The position numbers and the translations under genes were made by a program. Positions 40,123 through 48,016 of a stretch of DNA of 48,016 nt are shown in pieces (position 1 is the stretch's first letter; every line of letters starts with the position of its first letter). The DNA is from Lachnospiraceae bacterium (GTDB lineage Bacteria > Bacillota > Clostridia > Lachnospirales > Lachnospiraceae): positions 1 through 48,016 of the forward strand of contig JAGBCB010000001.1 of the NCBI GenBank assembly GCA_017938145.1. The letters run 5' to 3'. The notes beneath the pieces are model-generated. The model was not told where the DNA came from. It worked only from the letters and a program-made list of their open reading frames with translations, and did not search any database.

Positions 40123-40524
40123 ATGACTAAGCGCGAAGAAAGAGAGCATCTCTTTAAGTTATTATTCTGCAAGGATTTCCATGATGTGGAAGAACTGCAG
40201 GAGCAGATTGCAATGTATCAGACCCAGCAGGAGGTTGCAAGCGAAGAAGAATTTGCACCTGTCAAGGCTAAATTAGAAGCAATTGTTGCACAGGAAGGCA
40301 CCATTGATATGATTCTTTCCGAGGCAGCAGAGGGCTGGCGTTTGAACCGTATGGGCAAGGCAGAGCTTACTATTTTACGTATTGCCACCTACGAAATCCG
40401 CTACGATGAAGAAGTGCCTGATAAGGTAGCTATCAATGAGGCAGTGGAACTTGCCAAAAAGTACGGCAACGATGCTTCCTCCGGTTTTGTTAACGGCGTT
40501 CTTGCCAAGGTAATGGCAAAGTAA
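40123..40524 (+). CDS. nusB: Transcription antitermination factor NusB
   Basis: A 133-residue helical protein with family motifs REEREHLFKLLFCKDF at the N-terminus, ILSEAAEGWRLNRMGKAEL and ILRIATYEIRYDEEVPDKVA followed by INEAVELAKKYGNDASSGFV and NGVLAKV. NusB with NusE binds boxA in rRNA transcripts. The start is ATG 40123 behind AAGGAG at 5-8 bases; the in-frame upstream ATG (40093) lacks one. Normal length. Confidence 0.96.
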   Translation: MTKREEREHLFKLLFCKDFHDVEELQEQIAMYQTQQEVASEEEFAPVKAKLEAIVAQEGTIDMILSEAAEGWRLNRMGKAELTILRIATYEIRYDEEVPDKVAINEAVELAKKYGNDASSGFVNGVLAKVMAK

Positions 40525-40537
40525 AAGAAGGGGAACT

Positions 40538-41737
40538 ATGGCAGAAGTTTATTCTGTGTCCCAAATTAACACGTATATCAAGCATATGTTCCTTGGAAAT
40601 TCCCTGTTAAACCATATTTATGTAAAGGGTGAAATTTCCAACTGTAAGTATCATACTTCCGGACATATTTATTTTACGTTAAAAGATGGCGCAGCCCAGA
40701 TTGCCTGCGTATTATTTGCCGGCCGTCGTGCCGGCATTTCTTTTCGTATGGAGGATGGCCAAAACGTAATTGTATTTGGCAGCATCAGCGTGTATGAGAG
40801 GGACGGAAAATATCAGTTATATGCAGACGAAATCCGTCAGGACGGCGTTGGACGTCTGTACGAGGAATTTGAATATTTAAAGAAAAAGCTGGGGGCAGAG
40901 GGCTTGTTTGCTGCAGAGCACAAGCAGAAAATTCCCCGGTTTGTAAAGCGTGTAGGTATTGTTACCGCCTCCACCGGTGCAGCCCTGCAGGATATATGCC
41001 AGATTGCAAAAAGGCGCAATCCGTATGTACAGCTGGTACTGTATCCTGCAAAGGTACAGGGAGAAGGTGCTGCCCAAACTGTGGTAAAGGGTATCCGGGC
41101 GCTGGATGGCAAAGTTGATGTGATTATTGTGGGCCGTGGCGGCGGTTCCATTGAGGATTTGTGGGCATTTAACGAAGAAATCGTAGCGAGGGAAATCTAC
41201 AACTGTAGTACGCCTATAATTTCAGCGGTTGGTCACGAAACCGACACCACCATTGCGGATTATGTGTCCGACCTTCGGGCTCCTACACCATCTGCGGCGG
41301 CAGAACTGGCAGTATATGACGTGCAGTTATTATTGGAGCAGCTGGCAGACATTCACGGCGATATGGCAAACCGTATGGTTCTGCGTATGCGGGAAAAGAG
41401 AATGCTCTTAAAGCAGAAACGCCTGTTGCTGGAGCGGTTCCATCCAAGATACCAGTTACAGCAAAAGCGTCTCCGGGCAGATGAACTGGCAGAAAAGTTG
41501 TCCGTGCGGATGAAGGAAAAAATCCGTATCAAACGGCAACGGGTAGAACTGGCAGCAGAACGGCTGGCAGGGTTATCTCCGGTGGCCCGTTTGGAAGGCG
41601 GGTATTCCGTCGCCAGCAAAGATGGTTGTGTAATAAAAGAAATCGCCCAGGTAAATGCCGGCGATGCTATTTCCATAGATGTTACAGACGGTACTATTTT
41701 GGCACAGGTACAGGATGTTCAAAAGCGGCAGGCATAG
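40538..41737 (+). CDS. xseA: Exodeoxyribonuclease VII large subunit
   Basis: The 399-residue protein has an N-terminal OB fold (YSVSQINTYIKHMFLGNSLL, YVKGEISNCKYHTSGHIYFT) and the exonuclease VII core GIVTASTGAALQDICQIAKR, VIIVGRGGGSIEDLWAFNEE, PIISAVGHETDTTIADYVSD and LRAPTPSAAAELA. A helical C-terminal part follows, then RLEGGYSVASKDG at the end. It digests single-stranded DNA with XseB. Confidence 0.96.
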   Translation: MAEVYSVSQINTYIKHMFLGNSLLNHIYVKGEISNCKYHTSGHIYFTLKDGAAQIACVLFAGRRAGISFRMEDGQNVIVFGSISVYERDGKYQLYADEIRQDGVGRLYEEFEYLKKKLGAEGLFAAEHKQKIPRFVKRVGIVTASTGAALQDICQIAKRRNPYVQLVLYPAKVQGEGAAQTVVKGIRALDGKVDVIIVGRGGGSIEDLWAFNEEIVAREIYNCSTPIISAVGHETDTTIADYVSDLRAPTPSAAAELAVYDVQLLLEQLADIHGDMANRMVLRMREKRMLLKQKRLLLERFHPRYQLQQKRLRADELAEKLSVRMKEKIRIKRQRVELAAERLAGLSPVARLEGGYSVASKDGCVIKEIAQVNAGDAISIDVTDGTILAQVQDVQKRQA

Positions 41738-41764
41738 CAAACTGCCGGACAGAAAGGATGCAAT

Positions 41765-41998
41765 ATGGCAGGTAAAAAAGTAAATCCGGAGGCTGCACAG
41801 GAGCTTAACCTGGAAGAGTCTCTGGCAAAATTAGAGCAGGTAATGGAAGATTTGGGTTCCCCGGAGCTTTCTTTGGAGGAATCCTTTGCAAAATATAAAG
41901 AGGGCATGGATTTGCTTCTTAAATGCAACCAGGCCATCGACAAGGTAGAAAAAGAACTGATGATTTTAGAGGAGAACGGAATCAGTGATGAATTTTAA
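41765..41998 (+). CDS. xseB: Exodeoxyribonuclease VII small subunit
   Basis: A 77-residue helical protein with family features LEESLAKLEQVMEDLGSPEL followed by SLEESFAKYKEGMDLLLKCN. It pairs with XseA just upstream. Ribosome site GAAAGGA. It overlaps the start of the prenyl synthase by 11-14 bases. Confidence 0.95.
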   Translation: MAGKKVNPEAAQELNLEESLAKLEQVMEDLGSPELSLEESFAKYKEGMDLLLKCNQAIDKVEKELMILEENGISDEF

Positions 41999-42887
41999 TG
42001 CAGAATTAGTGGAAAGACAGGAATATATCAACCGGGTGCTGGATGCTTTTCTTCCGGCAGCGGAGGGCAGACAGAAAACCGTACTGGAAGCAATGCGTTA
42101 CAGCGTAACCATCGGCGGAAAAAGACTGCGTCCGATGATGATGGCAGAAGTGTACCGTTCCTTTGCACCACGGAGTGAATTGTCTGTAGTGGAGCCTTTT
42201 ATGGCGGCAATGGAAATGCTGCACACATACTCCCTTGTGCACGACGATTTACCTGCAATGGACAATGATATGTACCGCAGGGGCCAGCTGACCACCCATG
42301 CAAAGTATGGAGAAGATATGGCTATTCTGGCAGGAGATGCACTCTTGAATTTCTCCTTTGAAACCGCATGTAAGGCATTTTCCGGCGGTGTAAAGCCGGA
42401 ACAGGATGTGCGGGTAGCCCGTGCCCTGCAGGTATTTGGACAAAAGGCCGGCATTTTCGGCATGATTGGCGGACAGGTGGTGGATGTGGAAAAAACCGGG
42501 CAGCCTCTTTCAGAAGAAGAAATCCGTTTTATTTATGAGTTAAAAACCTGTGCTCTTTTAGAGGCATCCATGATGATTGGAGCCATACTCGGCGGTGCGT
42601 CGGAGGAAGAACTTAAGCTGGTGGAGCGCATGGCAAAAAATATCGGCATGGCTTTCCAGATACAGGACGATATTTTAGACTTAACCGGCGATGAAGCAAA
42701 GCTTGGCAAGCCGGTGGGCAGCGATGAAAAGAATGAGAAAACAACCTATGTGACACTGCATGGCTTGGAAGCATCCTCGGCAGAGGTAAAGCGGCTATCC
42801 GCGGAAGCAGTGGAACTGGCAAAGCAGATAAATGCTTCAGAATTTTTACAGGAGTTGATAACTTACTTAACCGTAAGGGAGAATTAA
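41988..42887 (+). CDS. ispA: Polyprenyl (farnesyl/geranylgeranyl) diphosphate synthase
   Basis: The 299-residue E-isoprenyl diphosphate synthase has the first Asp-rich motif VHDDLPAMDNDMYRRG and the second QIQDDILDLTGD, plus GGKRLRPMM and GKPVGSDEKNEKTTYVTL. It joins isoprene units to make farnesyl diphosphate. GTG 41985 and ATG 41988 are both possible starts. Its coupling to dxs (1 base away) puts isoprenoid synthesis in one transcript. Confidence 0.94.
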   Translation: MNFNAELVERQEYINRVLDAFLPAAEGRQKTVLEAMRYSVTIGGKRLRPMMMAEVYRSFAPRSELSVVEPFMAAMEMLHTYSLVHDDLPAMDNDMYRRGQLTTHAKYGEDMAILAGDALLNFSFETACKAFSGGVKPEQDVRVARALQVFGQKAGIFGMIGGQVVDVEKTGQPLSEEEIRFIYELKTCALLEASMMIGAILGGASEEELKLVERMAKNIGMAFQIQDDILDLTGDEAKLGKPVGSDEKNEKTTYVTLHGLEASSAEVKRLSAEAVELAKQINASEFLQELITYLTVREN

Positions 42888-42888
42888 C

Positions 42889-44769
42889 ATGGCAGGTATT
42901 TTAGACAGAATTAATCAACCAAACGATATCAAAGAGGTCAGTCCGGCCCAGTATAATCGTCTGGCAAAGGAAATCAGACATTTTCTTTTACACCGGGTGT
43001 CGGAGCACGGCGGTCATCTGGCGTCCAATCTGGGGGCAGTGGAGCTTACCATGGCTTTACATTTGTTTTTGGATTTCCCGAAGGACAAGTTAATTTGGGA
43101 TGTGGGACACCAGGCTTATGTGCATAAAATTCTTACCGGCCGTAAGGAGGGCTTTTATTCCCTGCGCGAATATGAAGGCATGAGTGGCTTCCCAAAGCGC
43201 AAGGAAAGCGAATGTGACGCCTTTGATACCGGGCACAGTTCCACCTCTATTTCCGTGGCAAACGGTCTGGTCAGTGCCAGAGAGCTTTCCGGCGGTGACG
43301 AAAAAATCGTTGCTGTAATCGGTGACGGTGCATTATCCGGCGGTATGGCGATGGAAGCATTAAATAATGTCGGCAAATTAGACAGCAACCTAATCATTGT
43401 ATTAAACGACAATAACATGTCCATTTCCGAGAATGTGGGCGGCATGGCAAACTATCTTGCCAAAATCCGTTCCAATGCGGCATATACCGGTTTTAAGGGC
43501 GGTTTGGAGGAAGCCTTAAATAAGCTGCCGGAGGTTGGTACAAAAATCGTAAGAAGATTAAAGCAGTCCAAGGATTCTTTAAAGCACTTCTTTATCCGCG
43601 GCATGTATTTTGAAGACCTTGGTATTACCTATATCGGACCGATTGACGGCCATGACATTGAACAGATGCGGCGCGCCCTGGAAACAGCGGCAAAAATGCC
43701 AAAGGCTGTATTGATTCATGTAGTCACTAAGAAAGGCAAGGGCTATGAGCCGGCAGAAACCGATCCGGGAAAGTTCCACGGAGTGGAGCCTTTTGCCCTC
43801 AAAACAGGAGAGGTACTTCGTCCGTCCACGGGCGTATCCTATACAAAAATGTTCTCCGATACCATGTTGGAACTGGGAGAAGAAAATAAAAAAATTGTAG
43901 GTGTTACGGCAGCCATGCCAACGGGCACCGGTCTTATGGCGTTTGCAAAGAGATATCCGGAACGTTTCTTTGATGTGGGTATTGCAGAGGAACATGCGGT
44001 AACCTTTGCGGCAGGTATGGCGGCAGGCGGTTATCATCCGGTGGTAGCAGTGTATTCCACTTTCCTGCAAAGAGCCTATGACCAGATTTTACATGATGTT
44101 TGTATCGGAAATCTTCCGGTGACTTTTGCGGTGGACCGTGCCGGTATTGTGGGCAGGGACGGTGAAACCCATCAGGGTGTATTTGATTTGTCTTATTTGG
44201 CCCATATTCCAAACCTAACGGTAATGGCACCAAAGAGTACGGTGGAACTTCGTGATATGATGCATTATGCGGCATCCTGTAATTTCCCGGTGGCAATCCG
44301 TTACCCGAGAGGAACTTCCGAAGATACAGACGGACTGAGCGTAGAAGAAATCCGGTACGGAGAAGCAGAAGTATTGGAAAGCGCCGGTAATCATATTGCA
44401 GGTAAGGCTGTGGCGTTGGTTGCTGTAGGAAATACCGTTGCCCTGGCTTATAAGTTAAAGGCAAGGCTGGAGGCAGAAGGCATTTCAGTCAGCATCGTAA
44501 ATGCACGTTTTGTGGCACCGATAGATGAATCTACGCTTCTTTCCATGGCAAAGAACCATGACGTGGTGGTTACCCTGGAAGAAAACGTGGCAAGAGGTGG
44601 CTACGGAGAAAGAGTATCCGCACTTTTCATGGAAGAAAATGTGAACGTACGTCACATTGCGGGTGCAATTTCCAATCAGTTTATTGAGCACGGCGGACAG
44701 CAGACCCTTAGGGATTTATACGGTCTTAACGAGGACGAGCTGTATCAGAGAATCAGGGAGGTTTTATAA
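42889..44769 (+). CDS. dxs: 1-deoxy-D-xylulose-5-phosphate synthase
   Basis: A 626-residue thiamine-diphosphate enzyme that makes DXP from pyruvate and glyceraldehyde-3-phosphate, the first step of the MEP pathway. Motifs: HGGHLASNLGAVELTMALH, LIWDVGHQAYVHKILTGR, TPP-binding VIGDGALSGGMAMEALNNVG through LNDNNMSIS, GPIDGHDIEQM, FFDVGIAEEHAVTFAAGMA, DRAGIVGRDGETHQGVFDLS. Full length. Confidence 0.98.
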   Translation: MAGILDRINQPNDIKEVSPAQYNRLAKEIRHFLLHRVSEHGGHLASNLGAVELTMALHLFLDFPKDKLIWDVGHQAYVHKILTGRKEGFYSLREYEGMSGFPKRKESECDAFDTGHSSTSISVANGLVSARELSGGDEKIVAVIGDGALSGGMAMEALNNVGKLDSNLIIVLNDNNMSISENVGGMANYLAKIRSNAAYTGFKGGLEEALNKLPEVGTKIVRRLKQSKDSLKHFFIRGMYFEDLGITYIGPIDGHDIEQMRRALETAAKMPKAVLIHVVTKKGKGYEPAETDPGKFHGVEPFALKTGEVLRPSTGVSYTKMFSDTMLELGEENKKIVGVTAAMPTGTGLMAFAKRYPERFFDVGIAEEHAVTFAAGMAAGGYHPVVAVYSTFLQRAYDQILHDVCIGNLPVTFAVDRAGIVGRDGETHQGVFDLSYLAHIPNLTVMAPKSTVELRDMMHYAASCNFPVAIRYPRGTSEDTDGLSVEEIRYGEAEVLESAGNHIAGKAVALVAVGNTVALAYKLKARLEAEGISVSIVNARFVAPIDESTLLSMAKNHDVVVTLEENVARGGYGERVSALFMEENVNVRHIAGAISNQFIEHGGQQTLRDLYGLNEDELYQRIREVL

Positions 44770-44772
44770 CCT

Positions 44773-45603
44773 ATGGCAAAGGAACGTCTGGATGTTCTGC
44801 TGGTAAAAAGAAATCTGGCAGAATCGAGAGAAAAGGCAAAAGCATATATTATGGCGGGCAACGTGTTTGTAGACGGTGTCCGGGAAGATAAAGCAGGCAG
44901 CAGTTTTGAAGAAACGGTGCAGATTGAAGTAAAAGGTCTGGCTATGAAGTATGTCAGCCGCGGTGGATTTAAACTGGAAAAGGCCGTAGACCAGTTTGGC
45001 GTAAACTTAGAAGGTAAGACCTGCATGGATGTGGGTTCTTCTACCGGTGGATTTACCGACTGTATGCTGCAAAATGGTGCAGTAAAGGTGTTTGCCATTG
45101 ACGTGGGTACCAACCAGCTGGCATGGAAACTCCGTACCGATGAGCGCGTGGTTTCCATGGAAAAAACCAACATCCGCTATGTGACTCCGGAAGATATCGG
45201 TCAGCTGGTGGAATTTGTCTCCATCGACGTGGCGTTTATTTCCCTGTCCAAAGTACTTGGTCCGGTGTATGAGCTGATGGCAGAAAATGCGGAAATTGTC
45301 TGCTTAATTAAGCCGCAGTTTGAGGCAGGCCGTGAAAAAGTGGGCAAAAAGGGTGTTGTCAGGGACAAAAAGGTGCATGAAGAAGTAATTGTGGCAGTCA
45401 CTTCCTTTGCCGCAGCTACCGGTTTTGAACTTCTGCGTCTGGACTATTCTCCGATCAAGGGTCCGGAAGGAAATATTGAATATTTATTATACGCAAGAAA
45501 GAATGAAAGAGAAGCAGAAGAAGTACGCAATGCTTCCTTACAGGCTATTTTAGCAGGTGTGACGGAAATCGTGGATGAAGCTCACGGCGACCTTGATAAA
45601 TAA
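44773..45603 (+). CDS. tlyA: TlyA family rRNA (cytidine-2'-O)-methyltransferase
   Basis: The 276-residue protein has an N-terminal S4 domain (RLDVLLVKRNLAESREKAKA, GNVFVDG) and a Rossmann methyltransferase domain: CMDVGSSTGGFTDCMLQNGA (SAM loop), FAIDVGTNQLAWKLR, SIDVAFISLSKVLGPVYELM and LIKPQFEAGREKVGKKGVV. Family members 2'-O-methylate rRNA. It follows dxs by 3 bases, as in most clostridia. Confidence 0.95.
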   Translation: MAKERLDVLLVKRNLAESREKAKAYIMAGNVFVDGVREDKAGSSFEETVQIEVKGLAMKYVSRGGFKLEKAVDQFGVNLEGKTCMDVGSSTGGFTDCMLQNGAVKVFAIDVGTNQLAWKLRTDERVVSMEKTNIRYVTPEDIGQLVEFVSIDVAFISLSKVLGPVYELMAENAEIVCLIKPQFEAGREKVGKKGVVRDKKVHEEVIVAVTSFAAATGFELLRLDYSPIKGPEGNIEYLLYARKNEREAEEVRNASLQAILAGVTEIVDEAHGDLDK

Positions 45604-45604
45604 C

Positions 45605-45633
45605 TTGTATTTTTATGCAAAACATGGTAAAAT
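45605..45633 (+). promoter_or_regulatory. Possible sigma-A promoter upstream of nadK
   Basis: TTGTAT (45605-45610), 17 nt, TAAAAT (45628-45633). A terminator-like hairpin (45636-45675) lies immediately after, so transcripts from here would meet it at once, an attenuation-like layout. Confidence 0.5.
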
Positions 45634-45635
45634 AT

Positions 45636-45675
45636 TCGCAAAGGATGTATATTTTTATGTCCTTTGCGAGTTTTT
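45636..45675 (+). terminator. Hairpin between tlyA and nadK
   Basis: TCGCAAAGGA (45636-45645) and TCCTTTGCGA (45660-45669) form a perfect 10-bp stem with a 14-nt loop, followed by GTTTTTATTT. A strong intrinsic terminator, only 13 bases before the nadK start. Confidence 0.85.
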
Positions 45676-45688
45676 ATTTGGAGAGAGT

Positions 45689-46531
45689 ATGGAAAAGTTT
45701 TGTATTATTGTAAATAAAGACAGAGATGAGCACTTGGAGTTAACCGGCAGGGTGCAGGATTTCCTGGCGGCAGAGGGAAAAACCTTTGCGGTACGTATGG
45801 AATCCCTGGATGAGGCAGATGCGGTCTGGCGGCCGATTCCTGAGGATGTAGACTGCTTTATCGTTCTTGGCGGTGACGGTACCATGATGCGGGCAGCCAA
45901 CCGGTTAAAGGAGTTTAACGTGCCGATTCTCGGTATCAATGCCGGAACCCTCGGTTACTTGACCGGCGTGGAAGCAAAGGATGCAGAAAAAGGCTTGGAA
46001 CGCCTTTGTACCGGTAATTTCCGGGTGCAGAACCGTATGATGTTAGATGCAAGCATTAATGGGACCTATGCGGATTCCGTGCTGAATGAGGTTGCCATTA
46101 CCAGAAGCGGTGTCAGTCGAATGATTCAAATGGCAGTGTATGTTAACGGAGCGTTGCTTGATATGGTCACCGGCGACGGTTTACTGATATCCACACCAAC
46201 CGGTTCCACCGGATATAATTTATCGGCGGGAGGTGCCATTGTAACACCGGAGGCAAGACTGATTTTGATTACACCGATTTGTCCACATTCCTTAAGCTCC
46301 AGAGAAATTGTGGCTTCAGCGGAGGATGAAATCACGGTGGAAATCAGACAGGGCAGAAGAGGTCCTGAAGTAGGTGCCGTTGTTACCTTCGACGGCCGTG
46401 AAGCGGTAGAATTAAATACAAACGATAAAATCGTGGTAAAATGCTCCGACTATACCACAAAGCTGGTTCAGCTGGATGACAGAACCTTTTTCGAGGTGCT
46501 CCGGTCCAAGCTTGGGGCGGTAGGACAATAA
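45689..46531 (+). CDS. nadK: NAD kinase
   Basis: A 280-residue enzyme phosphorylating NAD to NADP. Motifs are FIVLGGDGTMMRAANRL (GGDGT), GINAGTLGYLTG, NEVAITR and TGDGLLISTPTGSTGYNLSA. The start at 45689 follows GGAGAGA; a longer in-frame upstream reading through the terminator hairpin is an artefact of the open frame. Located between tlyA and argR, as expected in Clostridia. Confidence 0.95.
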   Translation: MEKFCIIVNKDRDEHLELTGRVQDFLAAEGKTFAVRMESLDEADAVWRPIPEDVDCFIVLGGDGTMMRAANRLKEFNVPILGINAGTLGYLTGVEAKDAEKGLERLCTGNFRVQNRMMLDASINGTYADSVLNEVAITRSGVSRMIQMAVYVNGALLDMVTGDGLLISTPTGSTGYNLSAGGAIVTPEARLILITPICPHSLSSREIVASAEDEITVEIRQGRRGPEVGAVVTFDGREAVELNTNDKIVVKCSDYTTKLVQLDDRTFFEVLRSKLGAVGQ

Positions 46532-46547
46532 GAAAGGAAAAAGAAAG

Positions 46548-47003
46548 ATGAAAAGCAGCAGACAAAATAAGATTGTGGAAATCATCCGGAAATATCATGT
46601 AGAAACTCAGGAGGAACTGGCTGACTATCTGGAAAAGGCAGGCTTTACGGTAACCCAGGCCACTGTATCCAGAGATATTCGTGAACTTAAGCTTACCAAA
46701 GTGCCAACGGAGAGCGGCCGTTCTAAATATGCGGTTCATCAGGGTGCAACCTCTGCATTAAACGATAAGCTGGTTCGGGTGCTTCGGGATGCCTATATCT
46801 CCATGGACAAGGCCCAGAATATTTTGGTTATCAAAACCGTGTCCGGCATGGCCATGGCGGCAGCGGCAGCACTGGATTCTTTGGAACTGGATGCCATTGT
46901 AGGCTGTATTGCCGGCGATGACACCATCATGTGTGCCATCCGTACCGATGAGCAGACCGATGAGGTCATGCAGGTAATTTCCAACTTGATTTATGGAAAA
47001 TAA
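46548..47003 (+). CDS. argR: Arginine repressor ArgR
   Basis: The 151-residue protein has an N-terminal winged helix (QNKIVEIIRKYHVETQEELA, FTVTQATVSRDIRELKLTKV) and a C-terminal arginine-binding, hexamer-forming domain (ALDSLELDAIVGCIAGDDTI then MCAIRTDE). It controls arginine genes in response to L-arginine. Ribosome site AGAAAGGAA. Confidence 0.96.
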   Translation: MKSSRQNKIVEIIRKYHVETQEELADYLEKAGFTVTQATVSRDIRELKLTKVPTESGRSKYAVHQGATSALNDKLVRVLRDAYISMDKAQNILVIKTVSGMAMAAAAALDSLELDAIVGCIAGDDTIMCAIRTDEQTDEVMQVISNLIYGK

Positions 47004-47011
47004 TAAGATTT

Positions 47012-47051
47012 GGCGCTTGTCTAAAAGATTTTTTGACAAGTGCCATTTTTT
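47012..47051 (+). terminator. Terminator of argR, overlapping the yebC -35 box
   Basis: GGCGCTTGTC (47012-47021) pairs with GACAAGTGCC (47035-47044, one G-T pair) around a 13-nt loop, followed by ATTTTTTG. The right arm contains the TTGACA -35 element of the next promoter. Confidence 0.88.
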
Positions 47052-47061
47052 GTGGTAAAAT
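47033..47061 (+). promoter_or_regulatory. Sigma-A promoter of yebC
   Basis: TTGACA (47033-47038), 17-nt spacer, TAAAAT (47056-47061). It is nested in the terminator of the preceding gene. Confidence 0.85.
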
Positions 47062-47103
47062 TCATTTTTGGAAAACATTTTAGATTAGAACAGGAGAGAA
47101 AAT

Positions 47104-47832
47104 ATGTCCGGACATTCTAAATTTGCTAATATCAAGCATAAAAAAGAAAAAAATGACGCAGCAAAGGGTAAAATCTTTACAAGAATCGGCCGTGAAATCG
47201 CCGTAGCAGTAAAGGAGGGCGGCCCGGATCCAAATAACAACAGCAAGTTAAAGGATATCGTTGCAAAGGCAAAGGCAAACAATATGCCAAACGACACCAT
47301 CGACCGCAGCATCAAGAAGGCAGCCGGCGAAGGTCAGAACGTAAACTACGAATTCGTATCCTACGAAGGTTACGGTCCTAACGGCATCGCAATCATCGTA
47401 GATGCATTAACCGATAACAAGAACAGAACTGCAGCAAACGTGCGTAACGCATTCACCAAGGGTAACGGTAACGTTGGTACCCAGGGCTGCGTATCCTTCA
47501 TGTTCGACAAGAAGGGCCAGATTATCATCGATAAGGAAGAATGCGACATGGACGCAGACGACCTGATGATGCTTGCACTTGACGCAGGCGCAGAAGATTT
47601 CGCAGAGGAAGAAGACAGCTACGAAATCATTACAGCACCGGAAGATTTCTCTGCTGTATTCGCTGCTTTAGAAGAAGCTAAGATTGCCACAGTTTCCGCA
47701 GAAGTTACCATGATTCCTCAGACTTGGGGCACCTTAACAGACGAGCAGGACATCAAGAGCATGAACAAGATTCTTGACTTACTTGATGAGGATGACGACG
47801 TTCAGGAAGTTTACCACAACTGGGATGAGTAA
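47104..47832 (+). CDS. yebC: YebC/PmpR family transcription/translation factor
   Basis: A 242-residue YebC-family protein (TACO1-like): [78 protein letters not shown] and [18 protein letters not shown]. It has been described as a DNA-binding regulator and more recently as a factor easing translation of proline stretches. Codon use is highly biased, suggesting strong expression. Full length. Confidence 0.95.
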   Translation: MSGHSKFANIKHKKEKNDAAKGKIFTRIGREIAVAVKEGGPDPNNNSKLKDIVAKAKANNMPNDTIDRSIKKAAGEGQNVNYEFVSYEGYGPNGIAIIVDALTDNKNRTAANVRNAFTKGNGNVGTQGCVSFMFDKKGQIIIDKEECDMDADDLMMLALDAGAEDFAEEEDSYEIITAPEDFSAVFAALEEAKIATVSAEVTMIPQTWGTLTDEQDIKSMNKILDLLDEDDDVQEVYHNWDE

Positions 47833-47899
47833 TTGTTTCCGGGCGGAAGGCTGATAAATAATGGATTCTTAAGACCTTTTTATAATTGCGAAGGTGATA

Positions 47900-48016
47900 T
47901 GTACCCTCTTTACTGGACACCCAGTAAGGAGGGTTATTTTTATGCGATACTCTTATGAGTTCAAAAGAAAGTGTGTTGAAATGTATTACGAAGGAAGGTA
48001 TCCAGAAACACCAGAA
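47900..48016 (+). mobile_element. IS3-family insertion sequence, left end (runs off right edge)
   Basis: The probable left end is at about 47900 (TGTACCCTCTTTACTGG). ACCCTCTTTACTGG (47903-47916) and CCAGTAAGGAGGGT (47921-47934) form a near-perfect 14-bp hairpin at the end, just upstream of the OrfA start. The exact boundary is inferred because the other end is outside the window. The 67 bases from 47833 to 47899 show no gene. Confidence 0.75.
47942..48016 (+). CDS. IS3-family transposase OrfA, N-terminal 25 codons
   Basis: The frame from ATG 47942 reads MRYSYEFKRKCVEMYYEGRY then PETPE before the edge. This matches the start of the helix-turn-helix transposase OrfA of IS3/IS150-type elements (Y-S-x-E-F-K-x-x-C-V-x-x-Y). 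A ribosome site is provided by AAGGAGGG in the terminal hairpin. The gene is partial only because the window ends. Confidence 0.8.
   Translation, partial: MRYSYEFKRKCVEMYYEGRYPETPE

Noticed and set aside
45575-45688. N-terminal extension of nadK reading through the tlyA end and the hairpin
   Set aside because: It would translate across a strong terminator; the ATG at 45689 has a ribosome site and matches the family start.

Overview
The window reads as a chromosomal segment of a spore-forming, low-to-moderate GC Clostridia, most likely a Lachnospiraceae-type gut anaerobe. This rests on a complete spoIIIA operon, the clostridial order xseA-xseB-ispA-dxs-tlyA-nadK-argR, short-form HisG paired with HisZ, strong AGGAGG-type ribosome sites, and many short operons with tight or overlapping joints. 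The genus cannot be fixed from the sequence alone. No tRNA, rRNA or CRISPR array was seen.

Layout. (1) 1-5940 is accessory DNA: an IS1182-type element running off the left edge, a 3' scrap of a UDP-glucose dehydrogenase gene, an Rpn-family PD-(D/E)XK nuclease gene, a small orphan gene, then an AT-rich four-gene cassette (XRE repressor, ImmA/IrrE metalloprotease, PIN-like nuclease, unknown protein) behind a near-consensus promoter with a palindromic operator. (2) 5979-9728 holds a ZAS-like membrane zinc-finger protein, polA and coaE. (3) 9778-23391 is mostly housekeeping on the + strand: a large FtsA-like ATPase with an unusual C-terminal extension, a WalJ/YycJ-type hydrolase, the ACT/PFL pair, pepD, an LCP ligase, a small alarmone synthetase, RNA-modification enzymes (RsmF-like, RsuA-like, RluA-like), a HAD phosphatase and recU. 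(4) 23429-29344 is a histidine operon (hisZ-G-D-B-A-IE) behind a perfect sigma-A promoter. It lacks hisC, hisH and hisF, and its last gene has a degenerate HisF-like domain fused in front of HisI-HisE. (5) 29391-34402 holds a 40-residue membrane peptide, aroE, a two-component system, a YihX-like HAD protein, an amidohydrolase and a 40-residue Asn-rich peptide. (6) 34429-39531 is the spoIIIAA-AH operon with a plausible sigma-E promoter. (7) 39556-47832 holds Asp23, nusB, xseAB, ispA, dxs, tlyA, nadK, argR and yebC. (8) From about 47900 an IS3-type element begins and runs off the right edge.

How parts work together. HisZ and HisG start histidine synthesis, and HisIE and HisA carry the next steps. 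ispA and dxs supply isoprenoids. polA, recU and xseAB serve repair and recombination. The spoIIIA proteins build the mother-cell side of the feeding channel. The XRE/ImmA/PIN cassette is the most system-like accessory unit: a repressor, a protease of the kind that cuts such repressors, and a putative RNase/DNase effector. The window is bounded by two different insertion sequences, and the left one lies beside a gene remnant.
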